Shown here piece after piece: positions 16,730 through 25,282 of a DNA stretch of 64,000 bases. The stretch lies in assembly GCA_023436225.1 (NCBI GenBank), contig JAEZKA010000076.1, positions 62,001 to 126,000 on the forward strand, in the 5' to 3' direction. The translations under genes were made by a program, and so were the position numbers. The DNA comes from Bacillota bacterium. GTDB lineage: Bacteria > Bacillota > Clostridia > Lachnospirales > Lachnospiraceae. Positions within the stretch are counted from its first letter, which is position 1; each line of letters begins with the position of its first letter. Under the pieces are notes generated by a model. That model worked only from the letters and a program-made list of their open reading frames with translations. It was not told the DNA's origin and searched no databases.

Positions 16730-17464
16730 TTATTGTTCGATCTTAAGCCTCTGCCTAAGCTTAATGCATTCCTCATAAAATCCAAGCTGTTCTCTGGGGT
16801 TATCAATCATATAATAGGGGTTCTCAAGTTTTAATACCGTCTTATCCTCTCCCAGCAGCAGGATATACTGTCCGAGAAGCATAGCCTCCTCTATATCATG
16901 TGTAACAAACAGCAGCGTAGACTCTCTTCTTTGTTGCTCGCTTAGTATCAGCCTTTGAAGCTCTTCCTTCGTCATCGCATCAAGAGCAGAGGTTGGCTCG
17001 TCCATCAACAAAAGCTCGGGTTCACTGATTAAGGTCCTGGCTAAAGCCACTCGTTGACGTTCTCCACCGCTTAGTTCCTTAGGATACTTATCCTTGTGAT
17101 TTTGAAGCCGCAGATATGTTAACATCTCTTCAACTGCATCCTTACTGCCCTGCCTGCGACCCAATAATTTTAATGGCATTGTGACCGCTTCTTCGACCGT
17201 CTGCCATGGAAATAATCCTAGCTCCTGGAATAGAAAGGCTGTCTCTCTTCTTGGTCCCTTTATCATCGTTCCATTCATCTTAATTATACCGCTGTCCGGT
17301 TGCTTAAAACCGGCAATCAGATTAAGTAAGGTAGTCTTCCCAGAGCCGGATTTGCCAATCAATGCGTAAGAGCACGCCTTTTCCAAAGAAAGATTAACAT
17401 CCTTTAGTACTTCTTGCTGTCCAAAGGAGTATGATACATGATCGATATGAATAAAATCCTTCAA
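16730..17464 (-). CDS. ABC transporter ATPase (SsuB/TauB/ThiZ type)
   Basis: Cytoplasmic ATPase of 244 residues powering the adjacent permease. It has Walker A GKSGSGKTT, the Q-loop FLFQELGLFPW, signature LSGGERQRVALART, Walker B LLLMDEPTSALD and switch histidine in LFVTHD. The TTG start at 17464 has GGAGG eleven bases upstream. It is transcribed divergently from the CX3CP membrane protein gene. All catalytic motifs are intact. Confidence 0.93.
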   Translation of the reverse strand: MKDFIHIDHVSYSFGQQEVLKDVNLSLEKACSYALIGKSGSGKTTLLNLIAGFKQPDSGIIKMNGTMIKGPRRETAFLFQELGLFPWQTVEEAVTMPLKLLGRRQGSKDAVEEMLTYLRLQNHKDKYPKELSGGERQRVALARTLISEPELLLMDEPTSALDAMTKEELQRLILSEQQRRESTLLFVTHDIEEAMLLGQYILLLGEDKTVLKLENPYYMIDNPREQLGFYEECIKLRQRLKIEQ

Positions 17465-17584
17465 GTTGTTGTATTCCTCCCTTGATTATCTTAATGTAAA
17501 TCATTCAATGCATTCCATTATCAGCTTCTACGTTACCCTTGACCAGATAGTCTTTAGAACCACCTTACCTTAGTGGAATTATTA

Positions 17585-17626
17585 TGTGATAACATCACAG
17601 AAGCAGTCGCTGACTGCTGGTATAAT
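17585..17626 (+). promoter_or_regulatory. Promoter with two adjacent palindromes upstream of the CX3CP protein gene
   Basis: TGTGAT-AAC-ATCACA (17585-17599) and AGCAGTC-GCT-GACTGCT (17602-17618) are both perfect inverted repeats. Three bases later comes TG-G-TATAAT, an extended -10 with TATAAT at 17621-17626. The first palindrome is centred about 41 bases before the expected transcription start, the class II activator position, and looks like a CRP/FNR-type site with a five-base rather than six-base spacer. The second occupies the -35 region and could be a repressor site. Confidence 0.5.
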
Positions 17627-17684
17627 TAGGACTCAATTTGGCAATATATTGACCGTCTTAACTAACTATTATATGAGGTGAAAC

Positions 17685-18242
17685 ATGCGAAATCATAAGT
17701 TATTATTCTTATTTACAGTTTCTTTCTTTATTCTTGGCTTTGTAAACATACATTTTTCATTACTCGGTATTATCTGTATGAGCCTACCAATCATTCTTTT
17801 GTTAAAAAATCGAAAAAAAACCTGGTGTCAGGGATATTGTCCAAGGGCAAGTCTTTATACCACCTGTGGTAAATCGAAATGGTGGAATTCACGTAAAACT
17901 CCACTGTTTTTTGTGAAAGGCAAAATGAAATGGATTATGCTGGCCTATTTCGGGGTAAGTCTTTCCTTTATCATCCTGACCACCTTAGGTGTAGCCCAAG
18001 GCTCAAGACCTGCATTGGAGCAATTGAGATTTCTAATTATAATTCCAATCCCGGTGAAATTTCCACAACTACTCGATATCGTAAACATAGCACCCTGGCT
18101 TACACATCTGTCCTATCGTTTTTATTCCATGATGATGACCACAACCTTCTTAGGCTTACTGTTAGCACTTATTTATAAGCCCAGAACCTGGTGTACCATA
18201 TGCCCCATTGGAACCATATCCGAAGTAGTCCTAAAAAAATAA
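17685..18242 (+). CDS. CX3CP-type iron-sulfur membrane protein (NapH/YccM-like)
   Basis: A 185-residue membrane protein. Two hydrophobic helices span about 6-43, then CQGYCPR and a TTCGK motif; two more helices follow (about 82-105 and 145-165), then CTICPIG near the C-terminus. The paired CX3CP-like motifs are the membrane electron-transfer signature of the NapH/NosR/YccM group. No classical CxxCxxCxxxCP ferredoxin domain is present, so it is a short version. GAGGTGAAAC stands directly before ATG 17685. Divergence from the SsuB-type ATPase suggests it serves reduction of whatever that system imports; this is inference. Confidence 0.75.
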   Translation: MRNHKLLFLFTVSFFILGFVNIHFSLLGIICMSLPIILLLKNRKKTWCQGYCPRASLYTTCGKSKWWNSRKTPLFFVKGKMKWIMLAYFGVSLSFIILTTLGVAQGSRPALEQLRFLIIIPIPVKFPQLLDIVNIAPWLTHLSYRFYSMMMTTTFLGLLLALIYKPRTWCTICPIGTISEVVLKK

Positions 18243-18335
18243 CACGAATAATTGGCTTGAAAAGAATAACTATGATGAGCCAAAGAAGCCCATACACTTA
18301 CATTCACCCATGAAAGGGTAAGACATTCCATACAA

Positions 18336-18707
18336 TTATATTCGCCAGAAAGCAGAGTCTTCCTTTTTGTCGAATATATTAAACTCAATTAATTTCTCGA
18401 GTAAGGAATAATCGACTGGACCATCCCATGGAATCCGAATCAGTTCTTTGCTGTAATCATAACCAGCTAGCTCTATTTCCTCCGTAAACCGATTAATTCC
18501 AGCCTTCTCCGGTGCAACCGCAAAATGCTTTTTCGCTACACTAAAACCGATGATAAAGGTACCATGATCGGTAAACATTGGCTGATTCCATGCAATCCTG
18601 GGTACTAAATTCGGAAAGCGTTGTGCTATCCATTTTAGTACCTCCTCCATTCGGGCCCTGTTCTGTGGGTTATCAATATTGGCCAGATATTCTGCAAATA
18701 TCTCCAT
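18336..18707 (-). CDS. DUF1801/YdhG-like protein
   Basis: A soluble 123-residue protein of the YdhG/DUF1801 fold. Visible family features are an N-terminal EYLANIDNPQNRARMEEVLKW helix, RIAWNQPMFTDHGTFIIGFSVAKKHFAVAPE and the C-terminal ELIRIPW...LLEKLIEFN. Members have been called putative iron chaperones or linked to stress, but function is not settled. I chose ATG 18707 because GGAGG lies eight bases upstream; a longer frame reaching 18776 has no such site. It stands alone on the minus strand. Confidence 0.78.
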   Translation of the reverse strand: MEIFAEYLANIDNPQNRARMEEVLKWIAQRFPNLVPRIAWNQPMFTDHGTFIIGFSVAKKHFAVAPEKAGINRFTEEIELAGYDYSKELIRIPWDGPVDYSLLEKLIEFNIFDKKEDSAFWRI

Positions 18708-18926
18708 GTTGGTCCCTCCGTTTCTAAAATGGAAAATATATACCAATAAGCATCCTAATTCATTGAGATTTACCAAATAACGATACTCTACCTATAGTAT
18801 AAGACATCTTTTGCATTTTCTCAATCATCCCTTTAAAATTCGTATAGAAAACCAGTCACCTCTCATTGTTTCTTAAACACCTTGAATGAGGGAGCGGTGC
18901 CACAATCACGCCCATGTATGACGTAC

Positions 18927-18967
18927 AAAACGAGCGCAAAAGCAAAATATACTTTTACGCTCGTTTT
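18927..18967 (-). terminator. Terminator after the glutaminase-like gene
   Basis: AAAACGAGCG (18927-18936) pairs with CGCTCGTTTT (18958-18967), and AAAAG (18938-18942) with CTTTT (18952-18956). On the minus strand TTTT follows. It starts about 20 bases past the stop at 18989. Confidence 0.7.
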
Positions 18968-18988
18968 AAAATATGATTTATGTGCTGA

Positions 18989-20896
18989 TTAATTTCTCAC
19001 TTTATCCATTAAAAGCTTAATATATAACCCGCCTTGTACGCTTCGATGCTGAAAACCGACCTGCTTTGCGGACAAAGTGTCATACCAATCCGTCATAGGC
19101 ACTCTTGATTCTGTTTCATGATAAGCCTTCCATAACGGCTCAACCATTTGTTCAAAATCCTCCTTATTCTTCATGAGGGTTGCACTCCATACGAGCCAAT
19201 CGGATTTTGTATAGGTTGCCCTGTTATCCAGTGGCATACCATATGGATTAATATGCTCCAGATAGCCCTTCAACTCTTTCTCCAGAAGCCCATCTGCGAA
19301 GATACCCGTCTTAAAGATTTGATCCCAGATTACGTTATATTTCATACTGAAGGTATCCGGCTGATCGAAGGTCAATCGGAAAGTACCATCCTCATTCATT
19401 GCTCGCTCTACCCAGCTTCTTGCCATTTCCTTAGCCGTATCATAATAATTAGCTGCTTCTTCCTTACCTATAAGCTTCTCCATGATAATACCGAAGCTTG
19501 CAATACCCATGATTGCTTTCACTGACAGATTACAGTTATGGGCAAGGTGACCAGCAAAATCATCCGTACATAATTGATTTTCAGGATCCGAGCCATACTT
19601 GATAAGATAATCGGTCCATTGCTTTAAGGTTGGCAAATGATCGGCTGCAAAGTCAAAATCTCCACTTGCCAAGCATACTGCAGCCATTGTTACCAGCATA
19701 TTACCACATTCTTCAATCGGCATCTGATCCTTCAGGTCTGTCCCTCCTCCGTAAACCTGTCCGTTTATTAATGGATAGGTTCCAACATCATGAGGTGCAA
19801 AATCGTGATACCAAATATCTGTTGCTGCATACTTAAATACCGGTCTCAGCATTCCTTTCACCAGCTCCGGATTGTACAATAAGAATAACGGTATGGAAGG
19901 ATAGGTAACATCCACGGTTGCTGCACATGCATTGCTAAAGCACTCTTTGGAAATGAACAGTATATTACCCTTCTTATCCTCACATAGCTTGTGTGCAGCG
20001 ATTACCTGCCGATAAGCCAGAGTCAAAAGCTCTGCATATTTTTCTCCGCCGCTTGATAAAGCAGTATGGTATAATTCGTCACCGAAGCTGTTACAGCACT
20101 TCACAACAGTATCATAATCGTGATAGGATCTGCGGATGATTTCCTTGATGTCATCCGATTCCTTAACCCAATACCCCTTTAGGTTCTCTCCAAAGTACTG
20201 GAGGCAATTGATGTCATCATATGCAAAGGTAAATAAAGCACTGTTCTGACCTGAGGTGTCAAGTGTTGCACTGGCTTCTAGACTGGTTGCCTCGCCCTGC
20301 TTATTAATATGTACTTCCGGTAACCCAGCCTTAACAGCCAGATAAAAATATCCCCAATTAATTCGAACATCATCACCCGCTTTGCCTAAAACAGGTTGAA
20401 GAACGCTTCCCATTCTTGCGCATGCAATCCCGGAATCAATAGTAATACTCATACCCTCTGTGGGACACTCATGACGTGTATCCAGGCATACATCATCCTC
20501 TACCGTTAAACTGATTCTTGCCTGATGGGAGACATTGTCCAATCCACGAAGCTCAGCCATCATATAGGATACCGGGCGAGATAGTATCTTCAAATCATCC
20601 AGTAATAAAGGTGATGTAAAGGTAATCGTCAGTTCAACCGAATCGGTTACAAATTTATATATTGTAGACATTGCTTTGATGTCACATTCCGTTTGAACCA
20701 TCTTTACCGTGTTCTCTTTATTGCCCATAAAAAGATATTCCTGATTATCTATTGTAAGTATACCTGTTATGGGGTTGGGTTTACAGGTCCAGTGTACTGT
20801 TTCTCCAGAATTTAATTCATCACTCACTGACCAGATACTGAAATAGGGATCTATTGTGATCAGAGGGGTCGCAGGTGCTCTTAGTTTCATTGTCAT
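18989..20896 (-). CDS. Glutaminase A-like family protein (DUF5127/DUF4965/DUF1793)
   Basis: A large soluble protein of about 635 residues with no signal peptide. The opening RAPATPLITIDPYFSIWS is the recognisable start of the family known from fungal glutaminase A. An N-terminal beta-rich half (about 1-250) leads to an alpha-helical half with an (alpha/alpha)6-barrel look, including VDVTYPSIPLFLLYNPELVKG, FAPHDVGTYPLINGQVYGGG and MPIEECGNMLVTMAA. Bacterial members may act on glycans or amides; substrate is unknown. Three ATGs are close together. The one at 20896 has AAGGAG at six bases and is preferred. Upstream is a tract of short tandem repeats, downstream a terminator. It may be controlled by the adjacent divergent AraC gene. 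Confidence 0.78.
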   Translation of the reverse strand: MTMKLRAPATPLITIDPYFSIWSVSDELNSGETVHWTCKPNPITGILTIDNQEYLFMGNKENTVKMVQTECDIKAMSTIYKFVTDSVELTITFTSPLLLDDLKILSRPVSYMMAELRGLDNVSHQARISLTVEDDVCLDTRHECPTEGMSITIDSGIACARMGSVLQPVLGKAGDDVRINWGYFYLAVKAGLPEVHINKQGEATSLEASATLDTSGQNSALFTFAYDDINCLQYFGENLKGYWVKESDDIKEIIRRSYHDYDTVVKCCNSFGDELYHTALSSGGEKYAELLTLAYRQVIAAHKLCEDKKGNILFISKECFSNACAATVDVTYPSIPLFLLYNPELVKGMLRPVFKYAATDIWYHDFAPHDVGTYPLINGQVYGGGTDLKDQMPIEECGNMLVTMAAVCLASGDFDFAADHLPTLKQWTDYLIKYGSDPENQLCTDDFAGHLAHNCNLSVKAIMGIASFGIIMEKLIGKEEAANYYDTAKEMARSWVERAMNEDGTFRLTFDQPDTFSMKYNVIWDQIFKTGIFADGLLEKELKGYLEHINPYGMPLDNRATYTKSDWLVWSATLMKNKEDFEQMVEPLWKAYHETESRVPMTDWYDTLSAKQVGFQHRSVQGGLYIKLLMDKVRN

Positions 20897-20909
20897 CATT
20901 ATCTCCTTT

Positions 20910-20951
20910 TGCCTTTTACTTGCCTTTACTTGCCTTTTACTCCTTTTACTT
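20910..20951. repeat. Short tandem repeats (TGCCTTTTACT type)
   Basis: Four near-copies follow each other: TGCCTTTTACT, TGCCTTTACT, TGCCTTTTACT and CCTTTTACT. They lie 14 bases upstream of the glutaminase-like gene, in its leader. Slippage of this tract could change spacing to the promoter. Confidence 0.75.
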
Positions 20952-21146
20952 GAAAATCAGTCCTTGAAAATCGGTTTCTTTTATTATATTATTACAATCA
21001 GTAAGAATACATTGGTTATATTAACAAAAAGGTGAGGAATATGCTCAAAACTACTGTTATTCAAGTAAAACCAAAAGTATAGTACGTCCTTGGAGAGGGA
21101 CTATAAATACTACTACTATAAAACACGAGGAATAGTCTTAAAAATT

Positions 21147-21962
21147 ATGACGAAAGAAGAATTCATTTACTGTCCATTAGAGAACAGCACCGATACCCTT
21201 GGGATTGAAATGGCCGGAAAATCCTTCTGTGACGGAAGCTATCACATATCTAGGCAGAAATCCGAGGTTTTCGTATTAGAATATGTTTTGTCCGGTTCCG
21301 GCACCATCATCCAAAACGGGCATGAATACACCGCTTCTGCCGGAGAGGTCTATCTTTTGCACAAAGGCTCCAAACATCATTATTTCTCTGCAAAGGACAA
21401 TCCATGGGTAAAGATATGGATCAATTTGAAGGGAACGCTCATCGAGCATCTTTTGGAGGTATATCCACTGGAACAAGTGGTATATCCCGGTAATGATCAG
21501 GTATTAGAATATTTTAATACCTTTCATCAGGAGCTTACATCAGGAAAGCCTCCCCAGGAACTTCAGAAGTCCTGTGCACTCCTGCTTCATGGTATCCTCT
21601 CTTCCCTATACTTTGGCACTCTTTCCCTTCATCAACAGGAGTCGGATGATGCTTTAAAAATAAAAAGATATTTGGATCAACACGTTCTTGATTCAGTGAC
21701 CCTAGAGGATTTATGTGACCATATCTTCAAATCAAAAGCACAAATCATTCGTCAGTTTAAGAAAAAGTACGGTACTACACCTTATTCCTACTTATTGGAT
21801 ATCAAACTGCAATATGCCAAAAAGCTCCTCACACAAACAAATATCCCTATCAAAGAGATCGCATCAAGGCTTCAATTTGCAGATGAACACTACTTTTCAA
21901 CCTATTTCAAACAATCAGAGAAACTCTCACCCTCCCAGTACCGTTCTAATTCTCGGTATTGA
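21147..21962 (+). CDS. AraC-family transcriptional regulator with cupin sensor domain
   Basis: A 271-residue regulator. The N-terminal half is an AraC-binding beta-barrel (VFVLEYVLSGSGTIIQNG, GEVYLLHKGSKHHYF), probably binding a sugar. The C-terminal 100 residues hold two HTH motifs: TLEDLCDHIFKSKAQIIRQFKKKYGTTPYSYL and IKEIASRLQFADEHYFSTYFKQSEKLSPSQYR, abbreviated. ATG 21147 gives a normal family N-terminus. A longer TTG frame from 21090 has no ribosome site. It is divergent from the glutaminase-like gene about 250 bases away, a usual arrangement for a local activator. The intervening bases hold the tandem repeats but no clear promoter. Confidence 0.88.
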   Translation: MTKEEFIYCPLENSTDTLGIEMAGKSFCDGSYHISRQKSEVFVLEYVLSGSGTIIQNGHEYTASAGEVYLLHKGSKHHYFSAKDNPWVKIWINLKGTLIEHLLEVYPLEQVVYPGNDQVLEYFNTFHQELTSGKPPQELQKSCALLLHGILSSLYFGTLSLHQQESDDALKIKRYLDQHVLDSVTLEDLCDHIFKSKAQIIRQFKKKYGTTPYSYLLDIKLQYAKKLLTQTNIPIKEIASRLQFADEHYFSTYFKQSEKLSPSQYRSNSRY

Positions 21963-21968
21963 TTCAAA

Positions 21969-22003
21969 AAGAGGCTGATTCATGTGTTATGAAGCAGCCT
22001 CTT
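21969..22003. terminator. Bidirectional terminator between two AraC genes
   Basis: AAGAGGCTG (21969-21977) pairs with CAGCCTCTT (21995-22003), with further TTCAT/ATGAA pairing inside. It lies between the converging ends of two genes. Confidence 0.75.
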
Positions 22004-22025
22004 CCTATGCTATTTAATTAAATTG

Positions 22026-22820
22026 TTATTTACTTTCAAAGAAGGTCAAAACACTCCCATCAATAGTAGTTACAGAACAGGTTTTTCCACCCCAGGGCTG
22101 CTCCTTAACTTCTGTAATCTCATTCCAGCCATTCTTTTTAACAAAATGATATAATTGTTCAACACCTTGAACCAACATAAATCCTATCATCATTTTCAAC
22201 GGTTCACCTCTAAACATATGAATTCCTGTAAATGGAGCAATATGAAGAGCTTCCAGCTCGATAGGAATATTATTGACACATCCATATGTGCCTATATTTT
22301 CTTCATTTCTTGCCTCAATCTGTCCGTACCAGCCTAAAACTTCCTTAAACCATTGTAGGGTATTGTCCATATTCTGGGTGTAATAGACTGCCCCTGTTTC
22401 TTTTACAACATAACCTCTTTCTGAAAAATCGCTCATAAGTACCTTACCTCCTGATAAATTAGATTTTACGGAGATCCGTGAGAATGCTATTAGGTTCGAA
22501 TGATTCTTTCTGGCATCCGACGGAGTCAACCCATGAAATCTGGTAAAAGCTCTGGTAAAGCTTTCGTGGGTCTCATAGCCATACTTTAAGGCGATGTCTA
22601 TGATTGAATTATCTGTAACTATAATTTCATAACCCGACAGTGTCATTCGTCTATTTCGTATGTATTCACTTACAGTACAATTACATAAGATAGTAAAGAC
22701 TTTTTGAAAATAAAACTGCGAGGTAAACACTCTTTCTGCCAGCATATTGATATCTAACTCATCTCCGATATTATCTTCGATATAGTCAATTGTTTGTTGA
22801 ATACATGTCATCCAATCCAT
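22026..22820 (-). CDS. AraC-type HTH fused to a glyoxalase/VOC-like domain
   Basis: Residues 1-105 are an AraC DNA-binding domain placed first: LDINMLAERVFTSQFYFQKVF, then IIDIALKYGYETHESFTRAFTRFHGLTPSDARK, abbreviated. Residues about 130-264 look like a vicinal-oxygen-chelate fold: RGYVVKETGAVYYTQNMDNTLQWFKEVLGWYG, PLKMMIGFMLVQGVEQLYHFVKKNGW and VTTIDGSVLTFFESK. The second domain may sense a ligand or act on a small molecule. GAGGAGGTGA precedes ATG 22820 at ideal distance. It is followed by a shared terminator and preceded by a flavodoxin gene transcribed the same way. Confidence 0.85.
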   Translation of the reverse strand: MDWMTCIQQTIDYIEDNIGDELDINMLAERVFTSQFYFQKVFTILCNCTVSEYIRNRRMTLSGYEIIVTDNSIIDIALKYGYETHESFTRAFTRFHGLTPSDARKNHSNLIAFSRISVKSNLSGGKVLMSDFSERGYVVKETGAVYYTQNMDNTLQWFKEVLGWYGQIEARNEENIGTYGCVNNIPIELEALHIAPFTGIHMFRGEPLKMMIGFMLVQGVEQLYHFVKKNGWNEITEVKEQPWGGKTCSVTTIDGSVLTFFESK

Positions 22821-22920
22821 ATTCTCACCTCCTCGTAAGGTAAATAATATACTATTTCCATATCATTTTCTTGATTATCTATGCACATTTTTGTTGCTTT
22901 CTTTTAATCATAAAGCTTAA

Positions 22921-23391
22921 TTATTTGTTACTTTGCATTACTTTCTTAATAAATTCCTCCGCTTTTCTGAAATCCTTATCATTCGGATGCCCAAGTGCGA
23001 ATCTGCTCATAAAATCAAATATTCGATTATCGCTGAAATCTCTGCTGACAAAACTTCCTTTGCAAGCAAAGCTTCCCTTGCAGCTTGATCCCTTTTCCTC
23101 TAGTAGCTTAATTAGTTTATTATTATAGTGCTTCATTCCGGCACCGCTTGTAGAGAAGACAAACACACCTTTATTCTTTAAGTTCAATCGTTCAACAAAG
23201 CTATATATTTGCGGTGCCATACTTTCCTTATATACCCCAGACCCAAACCCTATCAGATCATAATCGTCAATTAATATTTCCTTGGTCTTTTTTAGATTGA
23301 TCATATCTGCATTCATTCGCTTTGCGAATATCTCCGCAATTTTTTCAGTATGGTTTTTATATGTGGAATAATATATTACTAAGGATTTCAT
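22921..23391 (-). CDS. Flavodoxin-family protein
   Basis: FMN-binding electron carrier of 156 residues. The phosphate-binding loop is YYSTYKNHTEKIA near the N-terminus. GFGSGVYKESMAP and FVFSTSGAGMKHYNN supply the two isoalloxazine-binding loops. A short duplicated segment (CKGSFACKGSF) lies near residues 103-113. GGAGGG lies before ATG 23391. It ends 100 bases before the AraC-VOC gene and could be its partner. Its redox partner is unknown. Confidence 0.88.
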   Translation of the reverse strand: MKSLVIYYSTYKNHTEKIAEIFAKRMNADMINLKKTKEILIDDYDLIGFGSGVYKESMAPQIYSFVERLNLKNKGVFVFSTSGAGMKHYNNKLIKLLEEKGSSCKGSFACKGSFVSRDFSDNRIFDFMSRFALGHPNDKDFRKAEEFIKKVMQSNK

Positions 23392-23610
23392 GACTATTTC
23401 CCTCCAACTTTATTTTATATAATTACAAAAGCACAAATCAGATATTCTAATTAATATTCTCCTGCTTAATAATATAGTATTGGAGATTTCCATAAATTAC
23501 AATACCTTTTATCTCCTAATTGCATTATAAATACTATGAGATTAGGATTGTATGTCGTGTATATGCTATCACAGAATGTATACAAACATTAACTCGTTTA
23601 GGTAATAATC
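23392..23610. other. AT-rich intergenic region, no gene seen
   Basis: Together with the hairpin to its right, this gap of about 330 bases contains only the ribosome site of the flavodoxin gene and AT-rich sequence. No open frame with a ribosome site and no convincing -35/-10 pair was found. Confidence 0.5.
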
Positions 23611-23650
23611 AAAAAAATTCCTTACTCTCCGTTCAAAAAGTAAGGAATTT
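23611..23650 (-). terminator. Strong rho-independent terminator of the family 1 binding-protein gene
   Basis: AAATTCCTTACT (23615-23626) pairs perfectly with AGTAAGGAATTT (23639-23650). On the minus strand the stem runs into seven Ts. It follows the gene ending at 23719. Confidence 0.9.
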
Positions 23651-23718
23651 CATCTGATTTACTATTAAATCTATTTTCTTGCTTTCACACACCGAAACCC
23701 TTAATAACTCGCTACAAG

Positions 23719-25152
23719 CTACTTTATAATTACATTATCTTCCCCTACGGTACGGGTAACATCCACACCGTAAGTTGCCATAGCATCTTCTGGACTGGTT
23801 CCTGATACAACCGATTCCACCATGGTCTGAATATGGGAAGAAACCGCTGAATATCTGCTGTCCCTAGGACGGAAGGATGCAACTCTTAAGTAATCGGTTG
23901 CTGTCTGGATGAAAGGCAGGGTGGAATATTTTTCGTTATCCGCGATGTCCGTCCTTGTGCCGATGCTGCCCAAGGAAATTAAAGCATCTACGTATATATC
24001 TGGATCCATTAGGTGTTTAATAAATTCCATGGTAATGTCTTTGTTATCCGATTTGGCAGGAATCGACCATGCCCAACCACCGGCCATAGTGGTAATTTGA
24101 GTGCCGTCACCATTTTGGGTAGGCATGGGAGCAAAGCCTAAAACTTCATCGTATTCCGGCCACGGAGATACACCGGTATCCAGATAATTACCAGCTATCC
24201 AAATACCGTCAAGTGATATAACAAGCTTACCCTGGGGTAAGTATTCTCTGGCTGAAATATTGCTGGCCTGGCCATTCAAAACTTTAGACAACGGTGGTCC
24301 GTAGCCATTTTTATAGATATGATCTAAGAAGGTCAAGGTATCTAAAATACTCTGGCTGGAAATGATCCATTTGCCGGTAGCTTCATCTATTAATCGTTCA
24401 CCGGTTCCATAAAGCAGCATCTCATAGGTCTGCATGGAGGTTGCTTCACCGGTTGCAACAGCAGAATTACACCAGAAAGGTACTACATCAGGAACCTTTT
24501 CCTTAATAGTCTGACAAGCCATGAGGATATCGTCCCAAGTCTTTGGCTTCCATTCTTCCGGTAAACCTGCCTGTTTAAAGATTTCCTTATTATACCACAA
24601 TCCACGAGTATCCGTATTGTACGGCACACCATACACCTTATTGTCGTCTCCGGTAACTCCGCGTTTTAGCAACTCATTATAGGAACCGTCTGTCCAATCC
24701 GTATAATCCACCAGATATTCATCCAGTGCAGTAAGGTATCCTGCTTCAACATCCGCCGGAAGCTGAAAAGTATCCTCTGCCACTAAGTCAGGTGCTGTTT
24801 TTTCTTGCTGCAAAGAAAGAGCAACTTTAGCAAAATAATCACCTTCGCTAGCAGTAATTGGGGCAATATCTAGTACGCAGCTGTCTTTCTTTTCAAAGCT
24901 TTCATACGCAGTTTGCAACCATCTCCATAATGCGCTGTTTTCACCCGAACCGTCATCTCGAAAAGTCACAGTAATAACACTTTTTTCTGCGGTGGTTGTA
25001 ACTACACCGGCATCCCCCTCTTCGGTACTGCTTTCATTTGCCTGTGTGCTATTTGTTGCGCTGCCTCCATTAGCAGAATCTTTGTATTTTACGCATGAAG
25101 CTAATGATAAAATCATGACAGTTACCAGCAAAAAACACAATGAATTTTTCAT
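23719..25152 (-). CDS. Carbohydrate ABC transporter substrate-binding lipoprotein (family 1)
   Basis: A 477-residue lipoprotein; signal peptide with LASC lipobox, Cys20 when started at ATG 25152. A Ser/Asn/Thr-rich linker follows, then the family 1 sugar-binding fold: VITVTFRDDGSGENSALWRW, APDLVAEDTFQLPA, VYGVPYNTDTRGLWYNKEIF and GGWAWSIPAKS. The longer frame to 25203 lacks signal features and is rejected. No family 1 permeases are adjacent, so it either shares distant MsmK/MsmFG-type partners or feeds the Opp-type system encoded upstream. It closes the sugar locus and has a strong terminator. Confidence 0.9.
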   Translation of the reverse strand: MKNSLCFLLVTVMILSLASCVKYKDSANGGSATNSTQANESSTEEGDAGVVTTTAEKSVITVTFRDDGSGENSALWRWLQTAYESFEKKDSCVLDIAPITASEGDYFAKVALSLQQEKTAPDLVAEDTFQLPADVEAGYLTALDEYLVDYTDWTDGSYNELLKRGVTGDDNKVYGVPYNTDTRGLWYNKEIFKQAGLPEEWKPKTWDDILMACQTIKEKVPDVVPFWCNSAVATGEATSMQTYEMLLYGTGERLIDEATGKWIISSQSILDTLTFLDHIYKNGYGPPLSKVLNGQASNISAREYLPQGKLVISLDGIWIAGNYLDTGVSPWPEYDEVLGFAPMPTQNGDGTQITTMAGGWAWSIPAKSDNKDITMEFIKHLMDPDIYVDALISLGSIGTRTDIADNEKYSTLPFIQTATDYLRVASFRPRDSRYSAVSSHIQTMVESVVSGTSPEDAMATYGVDVTRTVGEDNVIIK

Positions 25153-25282
25153 AGAATAACCATACCTTTCACATAGCCTGCAAACCTTATGAGAAAAAAT
25201 CAATGATCTTCTCGCTCTGCAGGTATACTAATACGTTCTCCCATTTCTGACCGAACACCGGAATACTACTATCTTACAACTC

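Noticed and set aside
18708..18776. Upstream extension of the DUF1801 gene
   Set aside because: ATG 18707 has a strong ribosome site. The extension has no family match.
23719..25203. Longer version of the family 1 binding protein starting at 25203
   Set aside because: The 17 extra residues break the signal peptide, while ATG 25152 gives a normal lipoprotein signal.
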